The notes under the pieces: model-generated
What the model saw: only the letters and a program-made list of their open reading frames with translations
Told to the model about the DNA's origin: nothing
Databases searched by the model: none
Made by a program: the position numbers and the translations under genes
Assembly: GCA_022649135.1 (NCBI GenBank)
Contig: JALCNP010000002.1
Coordinates: 1-64,000 of the forward strand
Direction: 5' to 3'
Length of the DNA: 64,000 nt
Source: Bifidobacterium sp.
Lineage (GTDB): Bacteria; Actinomycetota; Actinomycetes; Actinomycetales; Bifidobacteriaceae
Part shown: one piece after another, positions 35,094 to 42,909 of the stretch
Layout: every line of letters begins with the position of its first letter
How positions within the stretch are numbered: the first letter of the stretch is position 1

Positions 35094-35131
35094 CACAGGA
35101 ATACACGCCAACCGACAGGGAGGACGCATGA
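35090..35131 (+). pseudogene. truncated 13-codon copy of the MTQEY-type gene start
   Basis: An ATG followed by 23 bases identical to the start of the gene at 35393 and similar to that at 35707, giving Met-Thr-Gln-Glu-Tyr-Thr-Pro-Thr-Asp, then a stop after four more codons. It is likely the remnant of a duplicated gene whose body was deleted; it could also act as a short leader for the gene at 35128, whose start it overlaps. Confidence 0.55.
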
Positions 35132-35391
35132 ATCACAACCAAACAAACATGGCGCTCGCCGGCATCCCGCGCGTGCGTGCCGTCGAACCGGACGGGAGCG
35201 TGTCGGCGGAGGGCTGGTACTTCCGTCATGTGAATCGCCATCCCTGCCCGTGCGATGACCGGTTGAAGCCGGGGGATATCGACGAGTGCATCGTCACGGA
35301 TGGTAGCGCCGACTGGAATCTGGAGCCGCCGGTAAGGCTTCTGAAGATCACGCCGCCCACGCGCATCGAACTCATCAAGGAGGAGTACTGA
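35128..35391 (+). CDS. hypothetical phage protein
   Basis: 87 residues; Cys-Pro-Cys at about 39-41, otherwise no motif. Likely beta-rich. Overlaps the truncated copy upstream by 4 nt. Confidence 0.5.
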   Translation: MNHNQTNMALAGIPRVRAVEPDGSVSAEGWYFRHVNRHPCPCDDRLKPGDIDECIVTDGSADWNLEPPVRLLKITPPTRIELIKEEY

Positions 35392-35392
35392 C

Positions 35393-35710
35393 ATGACACA
35401 GGAATACACGCCAACGGACCAACAGGTAATTGATGACTATATTCCTGACGAGGAGGACATAGGCTTTGACGCGCTAACGATGTCGATGGCTGAATGGAAG
35501 AGGTTGAAGGTCGCCGCGTTCGACCGCTGGCTTGCTGCCTATGATGCCCGGATACGAGTGGATGCCTTGAAGATTACCGATAAGGAGCATGACATTGCAA
35601 CGCAGGCGATTATTGATGCCTTGACGTCATCTGATCGTAATGATTATGGAATTGCGTCGGAGAGTGCATTTAGTGCAGTTGCCGAGCATCGTAAGGAGCA
35701 GAAACAATGA
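35393..35710 (+). CDS. hypothetical protein, MTQEY family member 1
   Basis: 105 residues. It shares the start Met-Thr-Gln-Glu-Tyr-Thr-Pro-Thr-Asp and a Phe-Asp-Arg-Trp-Leu-Ala...Asp-Ala-x-Ile-Arg segment with the next gene, so the pair is paralogous; the C-terminal halves differ. The function is unknown. Confidence 0.55.
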   Translation: MTQEYTPTDQQVIDDYIPDEEDIGFDALTMSMAEWKRLKVAAFDRWLAAYDARIRVDALKITDKEHDIATQAIIDALTSSDRNDYGIASESAFSAVAEHRKEQKQ

Positions 35711-35964
35711 CACAGGAATACATACCGACCGACGAGGATGTCCGACATGACTACTGGAGCCTCGACTATCCGGAGGGCGGATATGACTTCGATGTGGAGG
35801 CGTACGAGAAGGAACGAGCCGAGGATTTCGACCGCTGGCTCGCCGACCATGACGCTCAGATACGAGCAGACGCATGGGAGGAGGGTTTCACTGAGGGGCG
35901 TGACTTAGCAGTGTCAGGTCAGCCAATGACTCGGAACAATCCATACAAGAGGGTGGGGAAATGA
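35707..35964 (+). CDS. hypothetical protein, MTQEY family member 2
   Basis: 85 residues, very acidic N-terminal half, with Phe-Asp-Arg-Trp-Leu-Ala-Asp-His-Asp-Ala-Gln-Ile-Arg (about 39-51). It ends in Asn-Asn-Pro-Tyr-Lys-Arg, resembling the ends of the genes at 36278 and 30121. It overlaps both neighbours by 4 nt. Confidence 0.55.
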   Translation: MTQEYIPTDEDVRHDYWSLDYPEGGYDFDVEAYEKERAEDFDRWLADHDAQIRADAWEEGFTEGRDLAVSGQPMTRNNPYKRVGK

Positions 35965-36281
35965 GCACGGCACGGGAGGAAGCGGAACGACGGTGGCCAG
36001 AAATCGATACGAGCACGGGCGGCTCGATTTTGCAGTCATACGCGGAACGTTATGCGATGCGTCGTAGCGGTTTCGTCGAGGGTGCTGAGTGGCAGGCGTC
36101 TCGCGAGCCTACCGAAGCGCAGATCGAGGCAGTGGCAAAGGCCCTGTACACCTCGAAGGCGTGGAACAGACTCGACGAAAGAACGCCATGTTGGGAGGAT
36201 CAATCGACCGAAGTCAGAGGCAATTACATGATGAACGCGGAATCGTTGCTCAAGGTGGCACGTAAGGCGGTGACGGCATGA
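35961..36281 (+). CDS. hypothetical phage protein
   Basis: 106 residues, helical. The Phe-Val-Glu-Gly-Ala-Glu-Trp-Gln-Ala segment (about 38-46) is common in small phage proteins of unknown role that sit just upstream of late genes. Coupled on both sides by ATGA. Confidence 0.5.
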   Translation: MSTAREEAERRWPEIDTSTGGSILQSYAERYAMRRSGFVEGAEWQASREPTEAQIEAVAKALYTSKAWNRLDERTPCWEDQSTEVRGNYMMNAESLLKVARKAVTA

Positions 36282-36535
36282 GCGAACCGTGGATACCGCA
36301 CGTCACGCCGGACGCGTCCATGGCGCCGGTGTCGTCCCGCACGCTCGGCGAGGCGTGGGCCGCATACAGGGGCATAGGTATCACGAGCGCGGAGGCCGAG
36401 GTCCTCGGATACCTGCACGAGGAGCGGCGCAGACTGGCCGAGAAGGCGTTCCTCGACGGGGCAATGGCCGCGCGCCGCGAGCCCGACGTGATCCCCATGA
36501 TGATCGACAACCCCTACGGAAGGAAGGAAAAGTGA
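36278..36535 (+). CDS. hypothetical phage protein
   Basis: 85 residues with a helical middle (Glu-Val-Leu-Gly-Tyr-Leu-His-Glu-Glu-Arg) and the C-terminal Asp-Asn-Pro-Tyr-Gly-Arg-Lys motif seen in other genes here. AAGGAAGG near its end serves the next gene. Confidence 0.5.
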   Translation: MSEPWIPHVTPDASMAPVSSRTLGEAWAAYRGIGITSAEAEVLGYLHEERRRLAEKAFLDGAMAARREPDVIPMMIDNPYGRKEK

Positions 36536-37284
36536 GAATCGGATCGGAATGCCAGTCGTGCGGAGGAAGGGTGAGCGACGGGTGGACGCTGTGCCGTGAA
36601 TGCCGAAAAGAGTACGCGCGGACCCTCCACTCGCTGCGCATCGCACTGCGCCACCTGCGACAGATAGCCAACCGCGAGGTGACGCTCGAGCGCGCAGGGC
36701 ACGCCGACCCGTCCGTACCGCAGGCGCCGGTGAACCTGTCCGCGCTCGACCTGTACGACAGCGCATGGGAGAGGATCGGCGAGACGGCGGCCACCGTCGG
36801 AGTGTGGGGAAGCGGCGAACGCATCCTCGTCGGCATGATGGAGCGCATGGCCGACCTCTGCCGAACATCGACAGCCGGAGCGGACATGAGATCCATGTCG
36901 TCCCTGCTCGCACGGGTGCGCTCCAGATCGGACCGCAGGGAGCGCCGGCCTTTCGCAGGGCTCTGCCCGGGATGCGGACGCGACGTCGAATCGGACGCCG
37001 TCGACGTCATCGTCCGCTGCTCGTGCGGAATGGTCATCGACGCACGGTCCATGCGCGAGGAGACCATGGCCGCGTTCGACCGCGTGCACATCACTGCCAC
37101 GCCAGCCGGAGCCGCCAAATGGTGCAGCGAACAAACCGGACGAAGGATAACGCGGGATGACGTCAACAACTGGCTGAGACGCCACATGATCGACGCGACG
37201 CCCGACGGGGACCACTGCTACCAATTTCCCATCGGACGACTCCTCGAACTCTCGCGACTCAAAAAAAACACGCTTGCAAGTTGA
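36532..37284 (+). CDS. zinc-ribbon protein with C-terminal HTH-like region
   Basis: 250 residues from GTG 36532 (GTGA overlap, AGGAAGG upstream). It holds two Cys clusters: Cys-Gln-Ser-Cys...Cys-Arg-Glu-Cys at the N-terminus (about 7-25) and Cys-Pro-Gly-Cys...Cys-Ser-Cys (about 145-165). The last 60 residues contain Trp-Cys-Ser-Glu-Gln-Thr-Gly-Arg-Arg-Ile-Thr and a Val-Asn-Asn-Trp-Leu-Arg-Arg helix resembling a DNA-binding winged helix. It is the last gene of the early operon and might control late transcription, but this is inferred from position. Confidence 0.6.
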   Translation: MRIGSECQSCGGRVSDGWTLCRECRKEYARTLHSLRIALRHLRQIANREVTLERAGHADPSVPQAPVNLSALDLYDSAWERIGETAATVGVWGSGERILVGMMERMADLCRTSTAGADMRSMSSLLARVRSRSDRRERRPFAGLCPGCGRDVESDAVDVIVRCSCGMVIDARSMREETMAAFDRVHITATPAGAAKWCSEQTGRRITRDDVNNWLRRHMIDATPDGDHCYQFPIGRLLELSRLKKNTLAS

Positions 37285-37303
37285 CACTGTTCCGTGATAT
37301 AAT
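37274..37303 (+). promoter_or_regulatory. candidate promoter for the tRNA/HNH segment
   Basis: TTGCAA (37274-37279), 18 bp, then an extended -10 TGA-TATAAT (37298-37303). It directly follows the last early gene. A short inverted repeat (GACTTC / GAAGTG, about 37305-37320) begins right at the expected transcript start. Confidence 0.6.
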
Positions 37304-37685
37304 CGACTTCAGTCGAAGTGTAAGGGTCAGCAGAAATGCCGGCCCTTTCGCATTTCGCTTCCAGCCGCCACGATCTGCGGCGGACATTCCTCGATGGTGT
37401 AACCGGCAGCACGCCCGACCGTTAATCGGATGGCGGAGGTTCGAATCCTCCTCCTGGAGCACGAGACGGCATCGGCGGCGGGGCGATGTCGTCGGTGGGC
37501 CGATCTCCATGTCTAATCGCCGGGGCACATCCCGGCAGCCCACCTAACACTTGCCCGGCGGTCTTTACAACCTTTCACCGCCGGGCACCACACTTCACGC
37601 TTGCCCTGCCTCGCCACAATCCCACAGCCCCCCAGGCCGACGAGAGCAGGGCAACACCACACATCAACGGCAGACTGGAGGAAAC
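37304..37685. other. noncoding stretch with tRNA-like gene
   Basis: About 400 bases between protein genes. It contains the promoter-proximal inverted repeat, a CCGCC/GGCGG hairpin (about 37366-37384) and the tRNA-Asn-like sequence. The rest (37465-37685) shows no gene; AGGAAA at 37679-37684 serves the next ORF. Confidence 0.5.
37388..37459 (+). tRNA. phage tRNA-Asn (GTT), irregular
   Basis: The D arm (GTGT...GCAC), anticodon loop CCGTTAA with anticodon GTT (37421-37423), a perfect T arm (GGAGG TTCGAAT CCTCC, 37435-37451) and discriminator G match tRNA-Asn. Odd points: position 33 is C instead of U, the acceptor stem has two internal mismatches (37388-37394 with 37452-37458), and CAC instead of CCA follows. 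It could be a decaying or noncanonical tRNA. Confidence 0.6.
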
Positions 37686-37859
37686 ATGCTTGCAGTAACC
37701 CCACCTAACGGAGACCCCATCCTCCTGCCCGAAGCCAAAGGATACTGGGTCAAAAAGAAGACCGGTCTACTCACCATCTGGGGCCGCCACTACACCACCA
37801 TCGCCGCATACCCCAAAGGCACATGGTCGTACATAAGCGAACCAGCACCAGAAGCATGA
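37686..37859 (+). CDS. hypothetical small phage protein
   Basis: 57 residues, beta-rich with many aromatics (Tyr-Trp-Val, Ile-Trp-Gly-Arg-His-Tyr). GGAGGAAAC lies before the ATG. Coupled to the HNH gene by ATGA. Confidence 0.5.
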   Translation: MLAVTPPNGDPILLPEAKGYWVKKKTGLLTIWGRHYTTIAAYPKGTWSYISEPAPEA

Positions 37860-38185
37860 CACCTCCAAAACGCAACCCCCGCACCGCCAATGGTGCTAGA
37901 CGCAGGGAAATACGAGCGCGAGTCTTATCCGCATACGACACATGCGCCATATGCGGAAAACCAGTAGACAAGACACTGCGCACGCCAAACCCATGGAGTG
38001 CGGAAGTAGATGAGATCATACCAGTATCACGAGGCGGATCACCAACAGACTGGCACAACGTGCAACTAACGCACAGATGCTGCAATCAGATGAAGAGCAA
38101 CAAGAGTCAACAATGGGCGCAGAACGCCGTAAACGGGATAAACATCAAACCGACTTCAATCCCGTTCCAAACCTCCGACTGGTGA
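37856..38185 (+). CDS. HNH endonuclease
   Basis: 109 residues with the full HNH core: Cys-Ala-Ile-Cys-Gly (about 33-37), Val-Asp-Glu-Ile-Ile-Pro-Val-Ser-Arg-Gly-Gly (about 53-63), Trp-His-Asn-Val-Gln-Leu-Thr-His (about 68-75) and Cys-Cys-Asn. The second zinc-binding pair completes a stable beta-beta-alpha-metal fold. In many cos-type siphophages an HNH protein encoded just before terminase is needed for DNA cleavage during packaging. Note that the first HNH histidine is replaced by Glu (Asp-Glu-Ile-Ile). Confidence 0.88.
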   Translation: MTPPKRNPRTANGARRREIRARVLSAYDTCAICGKPVDKTLRTPNPWSAEVDEIIPVSRGGSPTDWHNVQLTHRCCNQMKSNKSQQWAQNAVNGINIKPTSIPFQTSDW

Positions 38186-38259
38186 CCCAGGGGGGGATGC
38201 CCTCCCCACCCGGGCGAGGCTCCCCACAGTGCATAGCGCCTTTTTCACACACCGTTTTT

Positions 38260-38290
38260 CCTCAGGGTGGTCGCTGAGGGCTTGTTGTTT
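38260..38290 (+). terminator. possible terminator after the HNH gene
   Basis: A 6-bp stem (CCTCAG with CTGAGG, 8-nt loop) followed by GCTTGTTGTTT. It lies 75 nt past the HNH stop. Weak T-tail. Confidence 0.35.
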
Positions 38291-38410
38291 GGACCCTGTG
38301 CGGCTGTGTGCGGCGGTTTTGCAGGGTTTCCGTTGGGTTTGACGCAATGGGCGCTCTTGGCGTTTTATCAAGTAATTGTTATTTGATAGTATCTATAATC
38401 GTTGCAATCA

Positions 38411-38440
38411 TTGGTGTTTGCCCTTACGTTCTGGTATAAT
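38411..38440 (+). promoter_or_regulatory. late promoter with leaderless start
   Basis: TTGGTG (38411-38416), 18 bp, then extended -10 TGG-TATAAT (38435-38440), only 6 nt before the ATG at 38447. No Shine-Dalgarno sequence. The upstream palindrome at 38366-38388 could be an operator. Confidence 0.55.
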
Positions 38441-38446
38441 TTGGGT

Positions 38447-38989
38447 ATGAGATGTCTTGTATGTCATAACGTTCTGCAGCCTGGCGCGCGGGCGATCAAG
38501 CCCAAGTATTGCTCCAACAGGTGCACGCAGAAGGCGCACCGGTTGCGGTTGAAGCATCCGCTTCCCGAATGCATGACCGATGCTCCACGTTGGGTGCGTG
38601 CAAGCGGCAAGAAGCCCCTGCGTTTGAACGGGCGCAACGCGTCGAGCACCAACCCGAACTCGTGGGTCTCATACGAGGATGCGACCAGATCGAATGTCGG
38701 TGATGGTTTCGGGTTCATGCTTGGCGATGGATTCGCCGTCTATGACTTCGATCATTGCTTCACCGCGTCAGGAACATTGAAGCCTGACGTGGCCAGGGTG
38801 ATTCGGGGCATTGTAGAGCCGGTGCTGTTCGTTGAGGTTTCCTGTTCGGGTGATGGTTTGCATGTGTTTGTGCTCTCTGATGCCCGGAGTTACAGGCGGG
38901 GAGGCGTGGAGTTCTATTCGCGTGCGCGGTTCGTGCGCATGACCTGCTGTCCCTTTCGAGGATGGGAAGGGGTTCGCGCAGATGCGTAG
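38447..38989 (+). CDS. primase-polymerase (AEP)-like protein with zinc finger
   Basis: 180 residues. The N-terminus has a zinc-finger pattern Cys-Leu-Val-Cys...Cys-Ser-Asn-Arg-Cys (about 3-31). The body matches the catalytic-fold pattern of prim-pol-type phage proteins: Gly-Phe-Met-Leu-Gly-Asp-Gly-Phe-Ala-Val-Tyr-Asp-Phe-Asp (about 86-99) and Ser-Gly-Asp-Gly-Leu-His-Val-Phe (about 136-143). It is shorter than full primases and lies right before terminase rather than in the replication module. An upstream in-frame ATG (38402) is rejected because it lies in the promoter. Confidence 0.65.
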   Translation: MRCLVCHNVLQPGARAIKPKYCSNRCTQKAHRLRLKHPLPECMTDAPRWVRASGKKPLRLNGRNASSTNPNSWVSYEDATRSNVGDGFGFMLGDGFAVYDFDHCFTASGTLKPDVARVIRGIVEPVLFVEVSCSGDGLHVFVLSDARSYRRGGVEFYSRARFVRMTCCPFRGWEGVRADA

Positions 38990-39263
38990 AAAGACCGTTG
39001 ACGCACCCGATGAACCGGTCGGGCCTGTCGAAGATTCCGCAACCGTCGGCGAATCGTATGAGTCGCTGCTGACACGGACCTTGGAACGGTTGAAGGTAGC
39101 GGTGTTCGATCCTGGAACGTCGCCGAAGGATTTGGCGGCGTTGACCAAACGCATGCTTGATGTGAAGAAGGAGCTGGAGGGGCTTGAGGGCTCCGATGGC
39201 GGGAAGGCTGGTGTCGATGGTATCGAAACGCCTGCCGAGGCCGAAGAATGGGAGCCTGTCTAG
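38982..39263 (+). CDS. terminase small subunit-like protein
   Basis: 93 residues; a helical middle (Leu-Leu-Thr-Arg-Thr-Leu-Glu-Arg-Leu) and Pro-Lys-Asp-Leu-Ala-Ala-Leu-Thr-Lys-Arg, with an acidic C-terminus. Small size and position right before the large subunit identify it as the DNA-recognition subunit. It overlaps both neighbours. Confidence 0.65.
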   Translation: MRRKTVDAPDEPVGPVEDSATVGESYESLLTRTLERLKVAVFDPGTSPKDLAALTKRMLDVKKELEGLEGSDGGKAGVDGIETPAEAEEWEPV

Positions 39264-40680
39264 TCTTGCCGCCCATGTGATCCAACCGTCCGGCATTACG
39301 GGCACGTTGTGGCCTCGTGTCAATGAGCGTGCCGTGGAATGCGGGATTGTGTATGACCGGTGGCAGGACGGTTTGGGGCGTCTCATGCTGGCGAAGAGGG
39401 CTGATGGTTCGTTCGCCGCCACCATCGGTGGCATTGTGATGTCGATTTGCCGTCAGACGGGAAAGACGTTCACGGTGGGTACGATGATCTTCATCCTGTC
39501 CACGTTGATACCGAACATGACGGTGTTGTGGACGGCTCACCGTTCGAGTACCGCGTACCAGACGTTCATGTTTTTCAAGGGGCTGGCGCAACGCAAGGCG
39601 TTGCGTCGTTATATTCGTGTGGTTCATGAGCCTCAGGGCCGGCCCGAGGTGGTGTTCGTGAATGGTTCGCGCATCATGTTCGGTGCGCGCGAGTCCGGGT
39701 TCGGTCGTGGTTTCGACGCGGTGGACGTGATCGTGTTCGACGAGGCGCAGATCCTGAGCGAGAAGACGGTTTCCGACATGGTGCCGACCACGAACGCCTC
39801 ACCGCTCGGTATCGGACTGGTGTTGTACATGGGCACTCCGCCGAAGCCGTCAGACCCGGGGGAGAAGTTCACGAACCTGCGCGCCCAGGCGCTGGCGGGT
39901 GAGGACGACATGGTGTATGTGGAGTTCTCGGCGGACCGTGACGCGGATTCCGATGATCGCAAGGCGTGGGCCAAGGCCAACCCATCGTATCCGACGCGTA
40001 CGCCCGAGAGTTCCATGCTGCGCATGAAACGGCAGATGGATGATGACACGTTCCGTCGCGAAGCGCTGGGCATCTGGGACGAGACGGTCACGCACAGCGC
40101 CATCAATCCGGAACTATGGGCAGCAGGCGCTGTAGAGCGGCGTGCCGATGGTGGCACTCCCTCCTACGCGGTGGACATGGCTCCCGACCGGTCCTCGCTG
40201 GCCATAGGGGCGTGCGTGAAGTACAAGGATGGTTCCGCTCATATCGAGTTGGCCCGGTTCGAGGATCCGCGTAGTCAGGGGATGGCGTGGGCGGCTGAAT
40301 GGCTTGCCGAACGATGGCCCAAGACGGCGGCTGTGGTGGTTGATGCGCAGTCCCCGGCGATGGTGCTGATTCCCGAGTTGAAGGCGAGGCATGTGAAGGT
40401 GACGATGACGAACGCCTCGGATATGGGGCAGGCGTGCGGACGGTTCCAGGACATGCTCGCGCAACAGCAGTTGCATCATCTGCCAGATGATGAGCAGAAG
40501 CCACTCGCCCTGGCGGTCGAGGGTGCCGTCACACGCCCCATCGGCAACAGTGGGGCCTTCGGCTGGAACAAGAAGGGCTCCGATATCGATATCTCACCGT
40601 TGGTGGCGTGCACGCTCGCCTTGCATGGGGCGTTCACCAGCAGACGGCATCCGGGAAGGAAACAGGAGGTGATGGTCTGA
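39196..40680 (+). CDS. terL: terminase large subunit
   Basis: A 494-residue packaging motor with ATPase and nuclease domains. Walker A Cys-Arg-Gln-Thr-Gly-Lys-Thr (about 85-91), Walker B Val-Ile-Val-Phe-Asp-Glu-Ala-Gln (about 178-185) and nuclease aspartates (Tyr-Ala-Val-Asp-Met-Ala-Pro-Asp about 323-330; Val-Val-Val-Asp-Ala-Gln about 384-389) are present. GAGGG 5 nt before ATG 39196 supports this start, within terS. The stop overlaps the portal ATG. Confidence 0.92.
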   Translation: MAGRLVSMVSKRLPRPKNGSLSSLAAHVIQPSGITGTLWPRVNERAVECGIVYDRWQDGLGRLMLAKRADGSFAATIGGIVMSICRQTGKTFTVGTMIFILSTLIPNMTVLWTAHRSSTAYQTFMFFKGLAQRKALRRYIRVVHEPQGRPEVVFVNGSRIMFGARESGFGRGFDAVDVIVFDEAQILSEKTVSDMVPTTNASPLGIGLVLYMGTPPKPSDPGEKFTNLRAQALAGEDDMVYVEFSADRDADSDDRKAWAKANPSYPTRTPESSMLRMKRQMDDDTFRREALGIWDETVTHSAINPELWAAGAVERRADGGTPSYAVDMAPDRSSLAIGACVKYKDGSAHIELARFEDPRSQGMAWAAEWLAERWPKTAAVVVDAQSPAMVLIPELKARHVKVTMTNASDMGQACGRFQDMLAQQQLHHLPDDEQKPLALAVEGAVTRPIGNSGAFGWNKKGSDIDISPLVACTLALHGAFTSRRHPGRKQEVMV

Positions 40681-42194
40681 TGGCAACGACTAACGTTACG
40701 GCCACTGGAAAATCGTTCCTGGCTATTGAATCGGTATCATTGAATGCTGTTCGTGGCGTTGACGCTGACGATATCCCTGTAATCCAGGAACTGTTGAAGG
40801 TGTGGGCGAATAAGTATCCTCATAATCTGATCCGCTCTCAATATGTCGATGCCCATTATCGTTTCAAGGATTTCGGCATTTCCATTCCGGACAAGATCAA
40901 GAGCAATGTGGATGCGATGATTGGTTGGCCTGCCAAGGCTGTGCGATCGCTGGCGGATTTGAGCGTGTTCGAAGGCTTCTCCTTTGGTGGGGGTGCTGAC
41001 CAGCATGGTGTGGCTGATCTGTGTGACGACAATGCGCTTGACGTCGTCGTTCCTGAGGCCATTTCGAGCGCCTACACGCATTCCTGCGCGTTCCTGACGG
41101 TTTCCGCTGACGAGAATGATCGCAGCCGCATGGTCATCTTGCCTCGTTCTGCCGACTGGTCGGCGGCGATCTGGGATCGCAAAAATAATAGGATTTCCTC
41201 AGCGTTGACGATCACCAGCGACGATGAGAATGGTTCGATCACCGGTTTTAACGTATGGCTTCCGAACTGCCTGTACACATGCGCTAAGACCGGAACAGGG
41301 TGGGAGGCTGTGAGGTCGCAGTCGAACTTTGGCAGGCCGACCATCGTGCCACTGTGCTATGACGCACAGCTGAACCGTCCTTTTGGACGCTCCCGCGTGA
41401 GCAGGCCGCTCATGTCACTGACTGACATCGGCTTCCGCACCATCGTGCGAATGGAGGCTTCCGCAGAATTCTATGCGGTTCCCAAGCTGTGGTTCCTCGG
41501 AGCTAACAAGGATGCGTTTAGCAAGGACACCTGGTCGTCTCTTATCAGCGCCATCAATGCGATAAGCAAGGACGAGGACGGTGACAATCCTCAGCTGCAG
41601 CAGATCCAGCAGGCCTCCATGCAGCCGCATAGCGACATGCTGAAGACGATAGCGCTCATGGTGTCATCCGAGACCAGTATTCCCGTGAGCGATCTGGGCA
41701 TCATCACGCAGAATCCGACTTCAGCGGAGGCCATGTCGGTAGCCGAACGCAAACTCACGCGTGAGGCAGACAGGCAGAACATCAGGTTTGGGCGTGCGAT
41801 CAAGGATGCGGTGACGATGGCCGTCTGCTTGCGTGAAGGGTTGCAGCAGGCACCGGATGATTTGAAATCCATTCGTCCGGTCTGGTCGCCGACCCGAGAG
41901 ATTTCAGATGCCGCGCGAGCTGACTCGTTCAGCAAGATTGCCAGTGTCTCACCCGAGTTTGCGCAGACCGAGGTCGGATGGCGGTACGCAGGATTCGATC
42001 AGAAGGACATTGATTCGATTCTGACCACCGTGCGCAGGAACCAAGCATCATCAACACTTGATAAGCTTTTGGGAGCTGCTCATGACAACGAGAGTGGACG
42101 TGAACCGTCTCAGTCAGGCACAGCAACAGGCGGTCAGAATGGCTCGCAGAGAGATGGACAGACTGTGGGAGAGTCTGAAGAATATCAGCCCTGA
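40680..42194 (+). CDS. portal protein (SPP1-like)
   Basis: A 504-residue portal, the dodecameric channel for DNA packaging and head-tail joining. Order (after terL, before a MuF-type protein), length and the Pro-Val-Ser-Asp-Leu-Gly segment (about 333-338) fit SPP1-type portals. AGGAGG lies just upstream of the overlapping ATG. Confidence 0.88.
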   Translation: MATTNVTATGKSFLAIESVSLNAVRGVDADDIPVIQELLKVWANKYPHNLIRSQYVDAHYRFKDFGISIPDKIKSNVDAMIGWPAKAVRSLADLSVFEGFSFGGGADQHGVADLCDDNALDVVVPEAISSAYTHSCAFLTVSADENDRSRMVILPRSADWSAAIWDRKNNRISSALTITSDDENGSITGFNVWLPNCLYTCAKTGTGWEAVRSQSNFGRPTIVPLCYDAQLNRPFGRSRVSRPLMSLTDIGFRTIVRMEASAEFYAVPKLWFLGANKDAFSKDTWSSLISAINAISKDEDGDNPQLQQIQQASMQPHSDMLKTIALMVSSETSIPVSDLGIITQNPTSAEAMSVAERKLTREADRQNIRFGRAIKDAVTMAVCLREGLQQAPDDLKSIRPVWSPTREISDAARADSFSKIASVSPEFAQTEVGWRYAGFDQKDIDSILTTVRRNQASSTLDKLLGAAHDNESGREPSQSGTATGGQNGSQRDGQTVGESEEYQP

Positions 42195-42825
42195 GTGGCA
42201 GCGTGACCTATTGCTGGATGAAGTGCCCGCCCTGGCTCGTAAATACGGTGATATTGCCGCGACCGCTGCTGCGGAATGGTATGAACAGGTCAGAGCGCAA
42301 TCAGTCAATGGGAGTTATGAGGCGTTGACCGCCGACTCGTTCAGCGATGAGGCGATACAGGCAAGCATACGGTACAAGGCGGGGTCGTTGTTTGGTGATG
42401 ATCCAAGTTCAGTGGCTGATTTCTTGTCTGGGGCTCTGCAGCGGTGGGTCATGTATTCGGGAAGGCAGACTATCGCTAGGAATGCCGATCATGACCCGAC
42501 GCACCCGCGGTACGCCCGTGTTCCCACCGGTATGAGGACGTGCGCGTTCTGCGGGATGCTGGCCTCGCGTGGTTTCGTGTATCACGCCGAATCCAGTGCG
42601 GGCGGCGACTTCCACAAGTACCACAGTGATTGCGACTGTCAGATTATTCCCGAATGGGATAGTAAAACCTCGCATATTACTGGGTATGATCCTGATGCTA
42701 TGTACTCGCAATATATTCGAGCGCGTGAAGGGCTGGGTGATAACCCCAGCACTAATGCAGTACTCGCCAATATGCGCAGAATGTTCCCGAATGATTACAC
42801 CGATGGTGTGCAAACCACCGCCTGA
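42082..42825 (+). CDS. MuF-like minor head protein
   Basis: 247 residues, overlapping the portal gene by 113 nt; TTGGGAG precedes ATG 42082. The C-terminal third has the MuF-type Thr-Cys-Ala-Phe-Cys-Gly (about 153-158) and His-x-x-Cys-Asp-Cys (about 182-187) motifs. It probably enters the procapsid with DNA. An upstream in-frame ATG (42058) is less well placed. Confidence 0.8.
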   Translation: MTTRVDVNRLSQAQQQAVRMARREMDRLWESLKNISPEWQRDLLLDEVPALARKYGDIAATAAAEWYEQVRAQSVNGSYEALTADSFSDEAIQASIRYKAGSLFGDDPSSVADFLSGALQRWVMYSGRQTIARNADHDPTHPRYARVPTGMRTCAFCGMLASRGFVYHAESSAGGDFHKYHSDCDCQIIPEWDSKTSHITGYDPDAMYSQYIRAREGLGDNPSTNAVLANMRRMFPNDYTDGVQTTA

Positions 42826-42850
42826 ATACCAACAAGTTTTGATTTTTTAG

Positions 42851-42875
42851 CCGCTCCGCACGGGGCGGTTTTTTT
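42851..42875 (+). terminator. intrinsic terminator inside the late operon
   Basis: CCGCTCC and GGGGCGG (one G-T pair) form a 7-bp stem with a 4-nt loop, followed by seven T. Lying between the minor head and scaffold genes, it would set relative levels or need antitermination. Confidence 0.8.
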
Positions 42876-42909
42876 AATGCCGCACGGCGTTCAACAGAAT
42901 GGAGAGCAA

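Larger units (their letters stand above)
38186..38446. other. gap between HNH and primase-like genes: candidate cos and control region
   Basis: Contains a GC-rich part with the direct repeat CTCCCCAC at 38202-38209 and 38220-38227, a hairpin CCTCAG/CTGAGG (38260-38279) followed by a T-rich tail, then AT-rich DNA with TATCAA-11 bp-TTGATA (38366-38388) and two TATAAT boxes (38394, 38435). The GC-rich repeat by HNH and terminase is where cos sites usually lie; this is inference. Confidence 0.45.
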
